A stretch of DNA of 64,000 nt from Candidatus Kosakonia sp. 282A-S69 (GTDB taxonomy: Bacteria > Pseudomonadota > Gammaproteobacteria > Enterobacterales > Enterobacteriaceae). The notes below the pieces were generated by a model. The model saw nothing but the letters and a program-made list of their open reading frames with translations. It was not told the DNA's origin and did no database searches. Position numbers and translations under genes: made by a program. The stretch's first letter is position 1, and each line of letters starts with the position of its first letter. Positions 16,544-25,118 of this stretch are shown in pieces. The stretch lies in contig NZ_JAROAU010000001.1 in the NCBI RefSeq assembly GCF_029433855.1, positions 742,989 through 806,988 of the forward strand. The letters are read 5' to 3'.

Positions 16544-17551
16544 ATGCCTGTATCTTCAAAGGATTATGCCTCTATCCGGCAGGAGTATCAGTTAATCAGA
16601 GCACTTGAACCGGCAAAAAGCGCCAGAGATATCGCTTTCCAGCTGGCGATAAGCGAAGCGGAGCTGGCCGAGGCGCGTGTTGGCTACGATGCGGTACGCC
16701 TGGAGGGCGCGGTGCGCCATATCTTCAAGGCGCTGGAGAGCGTCGGCGAAGCCAAAAGCATCTGTCGTAATGAATATGCGGTTCATGAAATGACCGGGCG
16801 TTTCACCAATCAACATATCAGCGATCGCGCCGGGGTGGTGCTCAACCCGCGCGGCCTCGATCTGCGCCTCTTTATGAGCCAGTGGGCCTTTGTTTACTAC
16901 CTGCGGGAACAGGGGCCACGAGGCGAGCGGCGCAGTATCCAGTTTTTTGATCACCAGGGCGATGCACTGCTGAAAATCTACGCCACGCCCTATACCGACG
17001 GCAGCCAGTGGGACGAAATGGTGGAGCGCTTTAGCGTGCGGCGTCAGGTGCCGCTCTCCCTGTTTGCGGCTGAGAGTAAGTTTTACGACGACGCGCCCGA
17101 TGCCGAGGCGGTCGATCACGACTGGCGCGAAATGACCGATGTGCACCAGTTCTTCAACCTGCTGCGCAAGCACAACATCTCACGCCAGCAGGCGTTCCGG
17201 CTGGTGGGCGACGATCTCGCCTGTCAGGTCAGCAACGACGCGCTGCCCACCCTGTTACAGCAGGTGCAGCAAACGGGTAATGAGATCATGATCTTTGTCG
17301 GGAACCGTGGCTGCATACAAATTTTTACCGGTGCGCTGGAGAAGTGCGCACCGGTAGGCGACTGGCTGAGGGTGATGAATAAGATCTTTACGCTGCACCT
17401 GCGCGAAGCGGGGATCCACGAGAGCTGGATTACGCGCAAGCCGACCGCGGATGGGCATGTCACCAGCCTCGAGCTTTTTGCCCAGGATGGGACGCAAATC
17501 GCTCAGCTTTATGGTCAGCGCAGCGAAGGGGATCGTGAACAGGCTTGCTGA
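16544..17551 (+). CDS. hmuS: hemin-degrading factor HmuS/HemS
   Basis: 335 residues from ATG 16544, with AGGATG upstream; a GTG 39 bases earlier is less likely. HmuS/ChuS/HemS proteins have two repeated beta-sheet domains, bind heme in the cytoplasm and break or store it. Visible are the N-terminal helix region (YQLIRALEPAKSARDIAFQL), the first-repeat sequence EMTGRFTNQHISDRAG and the inter-repeat TDVHQFFNLLRKHNISRQQA with a conserved His, then the second repeat (IFVGNRGCIQIFTG). It lies 66 bases after the receptor and before hmuT. Confidence 0.93.
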   Translation: MPVSSKDYASIRQEYQLIRALEPAKSARDIAFQLAISEAELAEARVGYDAVRLEGAVRHIFKALESVGEAKSICRNEYAVHEMTGRFTNQHISDRAGVVLNPRGLDLRLFMSQWAFVYYLREQGPRGERRSIQFFDHQGDALLKIYATPYTDGSQWDEMVERFSVRRQVPLSLFAAESKFYDDAPDAEAVDHDWREMTDVHQFFNLLRKHNISRQQAFRLVGDDLACQVSNDALPTLLQQVQQTGNEIMIFVGNRGCIQIFTGALEKCAPVGDWLRVMNKIFTLHLREAGIHESWITRKPTADGHVTSLELFAQDGTQIAQLYGQRSEGDREQAC

Positions 17552-17592
17552 CGCGGGCAGATTAAAGCGCTGACGCCGTGGAGGGCCGAAGT

Positions 17593-18408
17593 ATGAAAAG
17601 AGCCATGTTGCTCTTGTTGACGCTGCCCCTGCTGGTGGCGGCTGAGCCAAAAGTTGTCGCCCTTGGCGGCGATGTTACGGAGATCGTCTATGGCCTCGGC
17701 GCGCAGAGCCAGCTGGTCGGGCGCGACAGCACCAGCATCTGGCCTGCCGAGGTCAAGCAGTTGCCGAATGTTGGATATGTTCGTCAGCTGAATGCGGAGG
17801 GCATTTTGTCGCTGCGGCCCAGCATCGTGCTGGCGAGCAGCCAGGCGCAGCCCTCGCTGGTATTGAAAAGTGTACAGAATAACGATGTCTACATAGTGCC
17901 GGTGCCGGGCGGGTATACGCTCTCAGAGATCGATAAAAAAGTGGTGGTGATCGCCCGTGCCCTTGGCAAAAACGAAGAGAGCCTGGCAGTGCGCAAAAAG
18001 CTGGCGACGGAGATCGCCGCGCTGCCCACCTCGCCGCTGGATAAAAAGGTGCTCTATATCCTCAGCCACGGCGGCATGGGCACGCTGGTGGCGGGAAGAG
18101 AGACGGCGGCGGATGGCGCCATCCAGGCGGCCGGGCTTAATAATGCCATGCAGGGCTTTTCCCACTACCGCGCGATGTCGCAGGAGGGGGTGATCGCCAG
18201 CCAGCCGGATCTGGTGCTTATCTCAGCCGCCGGCGTAAAGCACCTGGGCGGCGAGGAGAACATCTGGCACCTGCCGGGCCTTGCGCAAACGCCTGCCGGA
18301 CGCAACAAACAGCTGCTGATTGTGGATGAGGTCGCGCTGCTGGGCTTTGGACTACGTACCCCGCAGGCGCTACTGGAGCTGCGTAAAAAAGCGGAGCAGC
18401 TACCGTGA
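17593..18408 (+). CDS. hmuT: heme ABC transporter substrate-binding protein HmuT
   Basis: 271 residues from ATG 17593 (MKRAMLLLLTLPLLVAAEP), a short signal peptide. It is a cluster A-II periplasmic binding protein: VVALGGDVTEIVYGLGAQSQLVGRDSTS, PNVGYVRQLNAEGILSLRPS in the N-lobe, and LPGLAQTPAGRNKQLLIVDEV near the C-terminus. It takes heme delivered by the receptor and hands it to HmuUV. The stop overlaps the hmuU start (GTGA). Confidence 0.93.
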   Translation: MKRAMLLLLTLPLLVAAEPKVVALGGDVTEIVYGLGAQSQLVGRDSTSIWPAEVKQLPNVGYVRQLNAEGILSLRPSIVLASSQAQPSLVLKSVQNNDVYIVPVPGGYTLSEIDKKVVVIARALGKNEESLAVRKKLATEIAALPTSPLDKKVLYILSHGGMGTLVAGRETAADGAIQAAGLNNAMQGFSHYRAMSQEGVIASQPDLVLISAAGVKHLGGEENIWHLPGLAQTPAGRNKQLLIVDEVALLGFGLRTPQALLELRKKAEQLP

Positions 18409-19403
18409 TAACCCGTGCCGCTTCCCGAGTCCTGTGGGGACTCTTGCTGCTGACGGCGGCGCTCACGCTCTTCGCCTCTACGCAGGGCGCGATGAATATC
18501 TCTCTTGCCAGCCTGTGGCACAGCGGTGATGAGGCGCTGCGGCAGATCTGGTTCACTATTCGCCTGCCGCGCGTGCTGCTGGCGCTGCTTATCGGCGCGG
18601 CGCTGGCGCTCGCCGGCTGCGTTATGCAGGGGCTGTTTCGCAACCCGCTGGCGGACCCGGGGCTGCTTGGCATCAGCAGCGGCGCGGCGTTGATGGTGGG
18701 TTGCTGGTTGGTGCTGCCGCTGTCGGTACCGGTGCTGATTGCCCTCTATGCCCCGCTGGTTGCTGCGTTTATCGGCAGCCTTGCAGTGATGGTGGCGATC
18801 TTTTTGCTCAGCAAAGGGGGCGAGCGCGCGCTGTCGCGGCTGTTGCTGGTGGGGATTGCCATCAACGCCCTCTGCGGCGCGGGTGTCGGCGTGCTGGCGT
18901 GGATCAGCAACGATGCGCAGCTGCGCCAGCTTTCGCAGTGGGGAATGGGCAGTCTCGGACAGGCGCAGTGGCCGACGCTCATCGTCACGGCGACCCTGAT
19001 CCTGCCCGCCATGCTCGGTATCTGGCGGGTGGCGAAACAGCTCAATCTCCTGCAACTCGGCGAGGAGGAGGCGCACTATCTGGGCGTTGATGTGCGGCGC
19101 TTGCAGCGGCTGCTGCTGCTCTGCAGCGCGCTGCTGGTAGCGGCCTCTGTCGCCATCAGCGGCATTATCGGTTTTGTCGGGCTGGTGGTTCCGCATCTGA
19201 TACGCATGGCATTAGGCCCCGATCATCAACACCAGATACCCGGCTCGCTGCTGGCGGGGGCAAGCCTGCTGCTGCTGGCCGATACCGTCGCCCGCACGCT
19301 GGTGGTGCCTGCCGAGATGCCGGTCGGCTTACTGACCAGCCTGCTCGGCGCGCCGTGGTTTTTATGGCTCATTTTTCGTCAGCGGAGTGCGCGCTATGGA
19401 TAA
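18405..19403 (+). CDS. hmuU: heme ABC transporter permease HmuU
   Basis: 332 residues, FecCD family, with about ten membrane segments. Features: TIRLPRVLLALLIGAALALAG near residue 50, FRNPLADPGLLGISSGAAL, the coupling helix region GQAQWP, and FVGLVVPHLIRMALGPDH near residue 260. Start GTG 18405 overlaps hmuT by 4 bases, indicating coupling. The dimer forms the inner-membrane heme channel. Confidence 0.94.
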   Translation: MITRAASRVLWGLLLLTAALTLFASTQGAMNISLASLWHSGDEALRQIWFTIRLPRVLLALLIGAALALAGCVMQGLFRNPLADPGLLGISSGAALMVGCWLVLPLSVPVLIALYAPLVAAFIGSLAVMVAIFLLSKGGERALSRLLLVGIAINALCGAGVGVLAWISNDAQLRQLSQWGMGSLGQAQWPTLIVTATLILPAMLGIWRVAKQLNLLQLGEEEAHYLGVDVRRLQRLLLLCSALLVAASVAISGIIGFVGLVVPHLIRMALGPDHQHQIPGSLLAGASLLLLADTVARTLVVPAEMPVGLLTSLLGAPWFLWLIFRQRSARYG

Positions 19404-20175
19404 CGGTTTTATTGCCCACCAGGTGCAATTCACGGTCGGCCAGCGGCGGCTGGTGGATGATATCTCCCTCACGCTACCGCCTGGCGAAATGGTGGCGCTG
19501 ATTGGCCCCAACGGCGCGGGTAAATCGACCCTGCTGCGTCTGCTGACCGGCTTTCTTCCCCCCTCGCGCGGCGTCTGTTCGCTGGCGGGAAAATCGCTTG
19601 CCGCCTGGCCTTCACAGGCGTTGTCGCGCTACCGGTCGGTGATGCTGCAACATCACGCTCTGGGGGTGGAGTGGGCCGCAGAGTCGGTGGTGGCGATGGG
19701 GCGTGCGCCGTGGGGAGAGAGGCATGCGTGCGATATCGTGCGCAAAGTGATGCGTTTAACCGGCTGCGAAACGCTGATTGGACGCCGCTTTGCCATCCTG
19801 TCGGGCGGCGAGCAGCAGCGGGTGCAACTGGCACGTAGCCTGGCGCAGCTCTGGCGCAACGGCGCACCGGAGGGGTGGCTGTTTCTGGATGAGCCGACCT
19901 CGGCGCTCGATCTCTACCATCAGCAGCAGCTGCTGCGCCTGCTTAAATCCCTGACGCAGCGATCCAGGCTACATGTCTGCGTGGTGCTGCACGATTTGAA
20001 CCTTGCGGCGCTGTGGGCCGATCGCATTGTGTTGTTGCATAAGGGGAAGATAGTGGAGCAGGGGACACCGCAGCAGGTGCTGCAACCGGAGGTTATCACC
20101 AGGTGGTATGGCGCGCAGGTGCATATTACGACGCATCCGGATGGGGTAACGCCACAGCTATTTTTGTCGGTTTAG
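19396..20175 (+). CDS. hmuV: heme ABC transporter ATP-binding protein HmuV
   Basis: 259 residues from ATG 19396, which overlaps hmuU by 8 bases; a GTG at 19387 is an alternative. Walker A GPNGAGKST, Q-loop in MLQHHAL, signature LSGGEQQRVQLAR, Walker B GWLFLDEPTSALD and the switch His in VVLHDLN are all present. It powers HmuU and is the last gene of the Fur-controlled operon. A REP-bounded repeat follows directly. Confidence 0.94.
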   Translation: MDNGFIAHQVQFTVGQRRLVDDISLTLPPGEMVALIGPNGAGKSTLLRLLTGFLPPSRGVCSLAGKSLAAWPSQALSRYRSVMLQHHALGVEWAAESVVAMGRAPWGERHACDIVRKVMRLTGCETLIGRRFAILSGGEQQRVQLARSLAQLWRNGAPEGWLFLDEPTSALDLYHQQQLLRLLKSLTQRSRLHVCVVLHDLNLAALWADRIVLLHKGKIVEQGTPQQVLQPEVITRWYGAQVHITTHPDGVTPQLFLSV

Positions 20176-20192
20176 AGGGGGCTGAAACGGCA

Positions 20193-20228
20193 CAGGCCGG
20201 ATAAGCGGTACGCGCCATCCGGCGATGG
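20193..20228. repeat. REP sequence, left border of repeat copy A
   Basis: AGGCCGGATAAGCGG...GCCATCCGGCGATGG, the usual enterobacterial REP (Y-REP type) palindrome. Confidence 0.85.
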
Positions 20229-20592
20229 GCCTGGCATGTTGCTTTGGTGGTATTGTTCCGTTCACCATGCATTGGGGCGTTTCATTAATCTCTTATGCGG
20301 TGAACGGGACAAGGGAAGCGGCCGCGCTCCCCTTGTCAATCCCCGCGGCCCCGCGAGGAAATCGGTGCTGCGCACTGCGCTCACCTCCCGCGTGTCTGAC
20401 TGCGGCCGGCTCGACTCGACTTGCTCGCCCCTACGGGACTCGCTCCCTGTCTCGGTTCGCCTCTGTCCGCCATCCATGGCGTCCAGACCTTGTCATTCAC
20501 GCTTCGGTTCGCCGATTTCAGCGGGGACACAACCCCCTCGCTGTCATATTGCAGATAAAAACCGCACCGGTATCGCTGAAAGCGCGGTTTGG
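20229..20592 (+). repeat. REP-bounded structured repeat, copy A
   Basis: A non-coding element of about 360 bases repeated at 25750 (+) and 47625 (-). From its left end it has: GCATGTTGC, then inverted GTTCACC/GGTGAAC, a GC-rich hairpin GACAAGGG...CCCTTGTC, GCGCACTGCGC, a variable segment (GCTCGCCCCTACGGGACTCG), a hairpin GCCATCCATGGC, and AGCGGGGACACAACCCCCTCGCT. The block 20444-20544 is identical to 25962-26062 of copy B. The open frames of 119 and 171 residues across it are not shared in a protein-like manner and have no start signals. Function unknown. Confidence 0.8.
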
Positions 20593-20676
20593 TAGGCCGG
20601 ATAAGGCACAGCCGTCATCCGGCAATGGTGTTGCGGGGATATTGCCATATGGCGCTGACGCTTATCCGGCCTACGG
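20593..20676. repeat. pair of inverted REP sequences (BIME), right border of copy A
   Basis: TAGGCCGGATAAGGCACAGC...CATCCGGCAATGG at 20593-20627 and the inverse unit GGCGCTGACGCTTATCCGGC ending at 20676. Confidence 0.85.
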
Positions 20677-20691
20677 TTTATTTCTCACCAC

Positions 20692-21531
20692 TTACGCTTC
20701 AACATGCGCATGTTGCCACCACAGTTTATGCAGATCGTAATAGGTATCTCCCGGCTCGGGGTATTTGTCCCACGGCTTGTCGATGATGTAATGGATATTC
20801 TTCACCCGCGAAAGATCCCACATCTGCGGATGCTGCTTCGGCAGGGTTTTCAGGGCGTTATAACCATAATGTAGCGGTAGCCAGCGGTCGCGGAACACCT
20901 CGTTGAGAAAATCCTGCTCGGCGAAGACCCACTCGGCGATATCCTCTTTCGCCGCCAGCCTGGCCATCATCATGTCATAAACGGCGCGATCCGGCGTCAG
21001 CACCAGAAAACCGCCGTTCAGATAGTTATCGACCGGGGCGGGTGGCGCGGCGTTCATCTGCGCATCCTTAACCCAGCTGTAGTAGCAGTTATCCGGCTGC
21101 CAGCTATCGGGGTAGGTAGCAATGTGGTTTGGATTGCAGCGGCAGGCGTGGCAGGCGGCAAGCGTCCCTTTAGCGAGCGGCAGTTCAAACACCTCATCCA
21201 TGTTCTGCACCACCAGCATATCGGCATCAAGAAACGCGACGCGCTGATACTCCGTCAGCGTCCAGACCGCCAGCTTGCTCCACACCTCGGCGAAACGGGC
21301 ATTGGCGTAGCGATGGGCAAGGGCAGGATTCGGACCGACGATCGGCACTTCACGCACTTCGCACCCCTGCGCCTGCAACTGCTGGCGGGTGGCGGCATCG
21401 ATACTCTCCGTCACCATCACCACCAGCGGCCACGGCGAGCCGCTGTCGCGCAGCGATCGCTGCAGCGCTTCCACGCCGGGGAGGTAGCCCGGCTGCGTTA
21501 ATAAGGTTACCCAGGCGAATGCGGCGCTCAT
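20692..21531 (-). CDS. glycosyltransferase family 8 protein (glycogenin/galactinol synthase-like)
   Basis: 279 residues. It begins FAWVTLLTQPGYLPGVEALQRSLR, the nucleotide-sugar-binding strand of GT8, has the DxD metal motif in VAFLDADMLVVQNMDEVF near residue 102, and NYLNGGFLVLTPD and HYIIDKPWDKY near the end. This pattern is that of eukaryote-like glycogenin/galactinol synthase GT8 proteins rather than the LPS enzymes WaaI/WaaJ. Its ATG overlaps the stop of the oxidase gene upstream by 4 bases, so the two are cotranscribed and probably act on the same sugar compound (inference). Confidence 0.8.
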   Translation of the reverse strand: MSAAFAWVTLLTQPGYLPGVEALQRSLRDSGSPWPLVVMVTESIDAATRQQLQAQGCEVREVPIVGPNPALAHRYANARFAEVWSKLAVWTLTEYQRVAFLDADMLVVQNMDEVFELPLAKGTLAACHACRCNPNHIATYPDSWQPDNCYYSWVKDAQMNAAPPAPVDNYLNGGFLVLTPDRAVYDMMMARLAAKEDIAEWVFAEQDFLNEVFRDRWLPLHYGYNALKTLPKQHPQMWDLSRVKNIHYIIDKPWDKYPEPGDTYYDLHKLWWQHAHVEA

Positions 21532-22910
21532 GACAGCACCTCGGCCATAAAGCGGTTCATAAACTTCCCTTCAGGATCGAAGCGGCGGCGCACGGCTTTA
21601 AACGCCGCAAACTGCGGATAGAGCGTCGACCAGTTGTAGAGGGAGGGATCAAAATATTTGCCCCAGTGCGGTCTGCCGCCCTCTTCAGCGAGCAGCTGTT
21701 CTGCAGCCCGTAAAAAGGCGGTTCCCTCTTCCGAGAGCGAGCCATCCTCGGCGTAATAGACGACAAAACCGAAGAAGCAGGTCGGTTCCCCGCCTGCCGG
21801 GCTAAGCCAGGCGCTGGAGGCCCCGGTGCAGCGCAGAATAATCGGGTAGTGCATATGCGGCTGCGACTCGCTGTGCCACGCCTTCATGCGCGCAATCACC
21901 GCTGCAACGCGCGACATCGGAATACCGATCTCAATATTGATCTGCGGCGTGGCGATGCCGCGGCAGAAGACCTGGTAGATATCGCCGATCACATCCGTGA
22001 AGTCTTTAAAGCGGGTAACGGTGCGAAACGGTTTGCCGTTCTCATCGACAATGCGGGTGTCATCGCGCATCTGTGCCAGGGTTTTATCCACCGTGGCGTT
22101 CATCTGCTCGTCGGTCTCCTCCATCTCGACCAGCTCGCCGTGGTTGGCATGCCACAGTGCCTGCTCGTCGGGGTTAGCTTCGCGCGCGTTCCAGGTGTGA
22201 ACCTTATTCTCATCCGGGAACCACCACGCTTTGCTGAAGGTCCACTCCTGATTCCAGGCGATCAGATCTTCCGCCAGGTTATCGGCGTTGCCCGCGCTCT
22301 TAAAGCAGGTGTAGAGCGTGGAGGGGCGGGTGCGCAGCGTCACCGCGGTGATCACGCCGAGGGTGCCGAGCGCCTGCTGCGCGGCGTCAAAGGCTGGATT
22401 GTCTCGCTCAATATCATGCGCTTCGCCGTGGGCATCAATCAGGCGAATGCAGAGCGCTTCATCAGCCAGCGAGCTCTGCCCCATACCCTGGCCGTGGGTG
22501 CCGGTCGAAATGGCTCCCGCCAGGGTTTGTGAATCGATCACGCCAGGCGAAGCGTGCAGCATGCGGTTCATGCTGGTGAGGGTTTCAAACACCTCATGCA
22601 GCACGGTACCGGCGGCAAACGTGACGCTCTCGTCAGTGACTGCCAGCACACCGCGCAGGCGCGAGAGATCAATCAGCGTATCGCCCGGCTCGCTTAACTT
22701 CAGCATTCTGCCCGGCGACATGCGGCTACCCATCACGCGGATTCGCCCCTTTGCGGCGGCAATGATCTGCTGCAACCGGGCTTCGTTTTCCGGTGTTTCA
22801 ACGGCCTGAACGGGGGCCAGCGTGGCATTCTTCGCCCAGTTTACAATTACGTTCTCATCAGAGGTTTGCTGTGGCAGACGAGGTGGAAAAAGAGCCTGTA
22901 TCGTTGTCAT
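21528..22910 (-). CDS. FAD-linked oxidase of the aldonolactone oxidase family
   Basis: 460 residues from ATG 22910, chosen because AAGGAG lies six bases before it. It is a VAO-fold flavoprotein: N-terminal FAD domain with GRIRVMGSRMSPGRM, SPGVIDSQTLAGAISTGTHG around residue 135, and the C-terminal HWGKYFDPS motif that marks the D-arabinono-/L-gulono-lactone oxidase family. Where relatives with covalent FAD have GxGHS, this one has GSRMS, so FAD is probably not covalently bound. Paired with the GT8 gene; substrate unknown. Confidence 0.8.
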   Translation of the reverse strand: MTTIQALFPPRLPQQTSDENVIVNWAKNATLAPVQAVETPENEARLQQIIAAAKGRIRVMGSRMSPGRMLKLSEPGDTLIDLSRLRGVLAVTDESVTFAAGTVLHEVFETLTSMNRMLHASPGVIDSQTLAGAISTGTHGQGMGQSSLADEALCIRLIDAHGEAHDIERDNPAFDAAQQALGTLGVITAVTLRTRPSTLYTCFKSAGNADNLAEDLIAWNQEWTFSKAWWFPDENKVHTWNAREANPDEQALWHANHGELVEMEETDEQMNATVDKTLAQMRDDTRIVDENGKPFRTVTRFKDFTDVIGDIYQVFCRGIATPQINIEIGIPMSRVAAVIARMKAWHSESQPHMHYPIILRCTGASSAWLSPAGGEPTCFFGFVVYYAEDGSLSEEGTAFLRAAEQLLAEEGGRPHWGKYFDPSLYNWSTLYPQFAAFKAVRRRFDPEGKFMNRFMAEVLS

Positions 22911-23016
22911 TGGCATCTCCTTGCGCAATATTTTTGTAATGATTTAACAAGCGTAGCTCATCATGTAAAAGTGTGACGAGTGTCGCTTATTTTCGTGCGA
23001 TTTGGCCATCCTGAGG

Positions 23017-23976
23017 CTACTGATCGACACGATTTTGTGGTTCGCCATTGATAAACGCCCGCACATTCTCCACCGTGGTGGCGAGAATGCGCCCGCGCGC
23101 ATCGACGGATGCCCAGGCGATATGTGGCGTGATGATGCAGTTTTTCGCACTCAGCAGCGGGTGATCTGCGCTGGGCGGTTCGCTGCTCAGCACATCAACC
23201 GCCGCCCCGGCAATACGTCCTTCGTTAAGCGCGGCGGCGAGATCCGCTTCGTTAATCAGATCCCCGCGCGAGGCGTTCAGCAGCAGCGCGCTGGGCTTCA
23301 TCTTCGAAAGCGCATCACGGTTAATCATCCCTTTGGTCTGCGGCGTCAGCGGGCAGTGCAGGCTAATAACATCCGCTTCGGCGTAGAGGGTATCGAGCGC
23401 GACATAGCGCAGCTGCGCGCTCTCCGGCAGCGGGCGCGAGCGGGCAGAGTAGGCCAGCACCGTCATGCCCATCGCCTGAGCGATAGCGCCGAACGCCTGG
23501 CCGATGCGGCCATAACCAATAATGCCGACGCGTTTTCCCGCCAGTTCGACCATCGGTTGCAGCCAGTAGCACCAGCTTTCTGCCTTACTCCAGCCGCCGG
23601 CGTGCACATCGGCGTCGTGTTCACCGACGCGGTTGCAGAGCGCCAGCAGCAGCGCGGTGGTAAATTGCGCTACCGTGGCGGTGCCGTACGTTGGCATATT
23701 CGCCACCACAATTTTCCGGGCGCGGGCGGCCTCAAGATCGATAATGTTGTAGCCGGTGGCGGTGACGGCGATACATTTGAGCCGCGGGCAGCGGGCAAGC
23801 AGCGCCTCACTAAATGCCACTTTATTGGTAATGGCGATATCCGCCTCGCGCAGACGCTGCGCGGCTTCATCGGCTGGGGTGGTGTCATAAACCGTTACCT
23901 TGCCCAGCGCATGCAGTGGATCCCAGCTAAGATCGCCGGGGTTAAGCAGGCCGCCATCCAGCACAACTATGTTCAT
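23017..23976 (-). CDS. D-2-hydroxyacid dehydrogenase (glycerate/hydroxypyruvate type)
   Basis: 319 residues with the NAD-binding GIIGYGRIGQAFG near residue 150 and the catalytic triad: Arg in LNASRGDLI, Glu in SSEPPSADHP and His in ITPHIAWAS. It reduces a 2-keto acid to a D-2-hydroxyacid or the reverse; the closest pattern is hydroxypyruvate/glyoxylate reductase (HprA-like). It is 106 bases downstream of, and in the same direction as, the CinA-like gene, with a terminator between, so it is a separate unit. Confidence 0.85.
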   Translation of the reverse strand: MNIVVLDGGLLNPGDLSWDPLHALGKVTVYDTTPADEAAQRLREADIAITNKVAFSEALLARCPRLKCIAVTATGYNIIDLEAARARKIVVANMPTYGTATVAQFTTALLLALCNRVGEHDADVHAGGWSKAESWCYWLQPMVELAGKRVGIIGYGRIGQAFGAIAQAMGMTVLAYSARSRPLPESAQLRYVALDTLYAEADVISLHCPLTPQTKGMINRDALSKMKPSALLLNASRGDLINEADLAAALNEGRIAGAAVDVLSSEPPSADHPLLSAKNCIITPHIAWASVDARGRILATTVENVRAFINGEPQNRVDQ

Positions 23977-24009
23977 TTTTTCCCCATTCGCTCATCAAAG
24001 TGTCGCAAT

Positions 24010-24035
24010 AAAAAAGCCGGACCCTATCGTCCGGC
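24010..24035 (-). terminator. rho-independent terminator of the CinA-like gene
   Basis: GCCGGAC/GTCCGGC form a 7-base stem; on the minus strand six T follow. It lies 27 bases after the stop codon at 24062. Confidence 0.85.
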
Positions 24036-24061
24036 ATTCGCACATAAGAAGCAAATTGCTA

Positions 24062-24601
24062 TCAATCACTTAATAGCGTAATCACGCCTGCGAGGGCATA
24101 TTTGACCGCCTGCTCAATCACCGCTGTGGTGTCGCCTTCGAAGTGGCATTTAACGGTGACCGGCGCGCTATCCGGCAGACCCCAGCCAAACCACACGGTG
24201 CCGGCGGGCGTACCATCTTCCCCGCCGTCGGGGCCGGTGTAGCCGGTAACGGCAATGCTCACCGGCTCATGGCTGGCCTCGCAGGCACCTTGCGCCATTT
24301 CAAAAGCCGTCTGCTGGCTTACCGCCGTCCAGCGCGCCAGCGTCTCTTTTTTCACCCGCAGCAGCGTCTGTTTCGCTTCATCGGTAAAGGTGATAAACCC
24401 GCTGCCGTAAAACTCCGGCGTGCTTTCGCAGGCGCAGAGGGCGGTGGCGATCTGCCCACCGGTGCAGGACTCGGCGGTGGCCACGCGCAGGTTTTTATCG
24501 CACAGCAGTGTGCCAAGCCTGTCGGCCAGATCGCTAATCTCAAGCTTTAGCAGCGGGGCGACGTGCTCACTTTGTAACGCGGTGGTAGTTTCACTCTTCA
24601 T
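24062..24601 (-). CDS. CinA C-terminal family protein (PncC/YdeJ-like amidohydrolase)
   Basis: 179 residues from ATG 24601, preceded by GGAAGGGAG. It has VATAESCTGGQIATAL, the active-site motif of nicotinamide mononucleotide deamidases (PncC), and AVTGYTGPDGGEDGTPAGTVW. The N-terminal extension of about 25 residues is as in E. coli YdeJ, a PncC paralogue without proven activity. It could recycle NMN, but activity is not certain. Confidence 0.85.
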   Translation of the reverse strand: MKSETTTALQSEHVAPLLKLEISDLADRLGTLLCDKNLRVATAESCTGGQIATALCACESTPEFYGSGFITFTDEAKQTLLRVKKETLARWTAVSQQTAFEMAQGACEASHEPVSIAVTGYTGPDGGEDGTPAGTVWFGWGLPDSAPVTVKCHFEGDTTAVIEQAVKYALAGVITLLSD

Positions 24602-24658
24602 ATCACTCCCTTCCATCCGAAAGAAAATTCTGCCTGGCAAAAGTATAGCAGCGCACTT

Positions 24659-25108
24659 TTAAGGCGAATTTTTCGGAATGATCGAGATATGACCATTGCG
24701 TTCCAGAATGGCGAATTTAATCTCTGCGAGATCGACAATGCCCTGGTTATTGCGCGCCGAGAGCATAATGTCGGCGCGGGAGATATCCGCTTCGCGCATC
24801 TTATCCGGCAGCATTTCACCGTTCTCTACCAGCACTACCGGCGTGCCATCGATAAAGTTTTCTGCCCCTTTGACATACTTTTTTAGCTTGCCAAACAGAA
24901 TATCCACCACCACCAGCGTGATGATGGTCAGTGCCGCGCCGGTGACGGAGAAGTCGTTGCCGAGCAGTGCCTGCTGCGTCGCTTCACTGATGATCAGCAG
25001 CAAGATGAGATCAAAGGAGGTCATCTGTAATAAGGCGCGTCGACCGGCAATTTTAAACACCACCATCAGCACCAGATAAATCGCTACCGCGCGTAACACC
25101 ATATCCAT
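24659..25108 (-). CDS. DUF421/YetF-type membrane protein
   Basis: 149 residues: three N-terminal membrane helices (AVAIYLVLMVVFKIAGRR; DLILLLIISEATQQALL; ALTIITLVVVDILFG) followed by a small cytoplasmic YetF domain (FIDGTPVVLVENGEMLPDKM, ADIMLSARNNQGI). YetF-type proteins are linked to spore membranes in Bacillus; in enterobacteria the role is unknown. It is 10 bases after the next gene upstream (25119-25619), so both form an operon. Confidence 0.8.
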   Translation of the reverse strand: MDMVLRAVAIYLVLMVVFKIAGRRALLQMTSFDLILLLIISEATQQALLGNDFSVTGAALTIITLVVVDILFGKLKKYVKGAENFIDGTPVVLVENGEMLPDKMREADISRADIMLSARNNQGIVDLAEIKFAILERNGHISIIPKNSP

Positions 25109-25118
25109 CGCCGTCTCC

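Noticed and set aside
18165-19196. 343-codon minus-strand frame in the heme permease
   Set aside because: Gln/Arg-rich shadow of hmuU, no start signal.
20225-20740. 171-codon frame over repeat copy A (and 161 and 119 codons over copy C)
   Set aside because: Frames run through REPs, start without ribosome binding sites, and copies differ by changes that break frames; the element looks structural.
23002-24081. 359-codon frame opposite the hydroxyacid dehydrogenase
   Set aside because: Antisense shadow; the minus-strand gene has all catalytic motifs.
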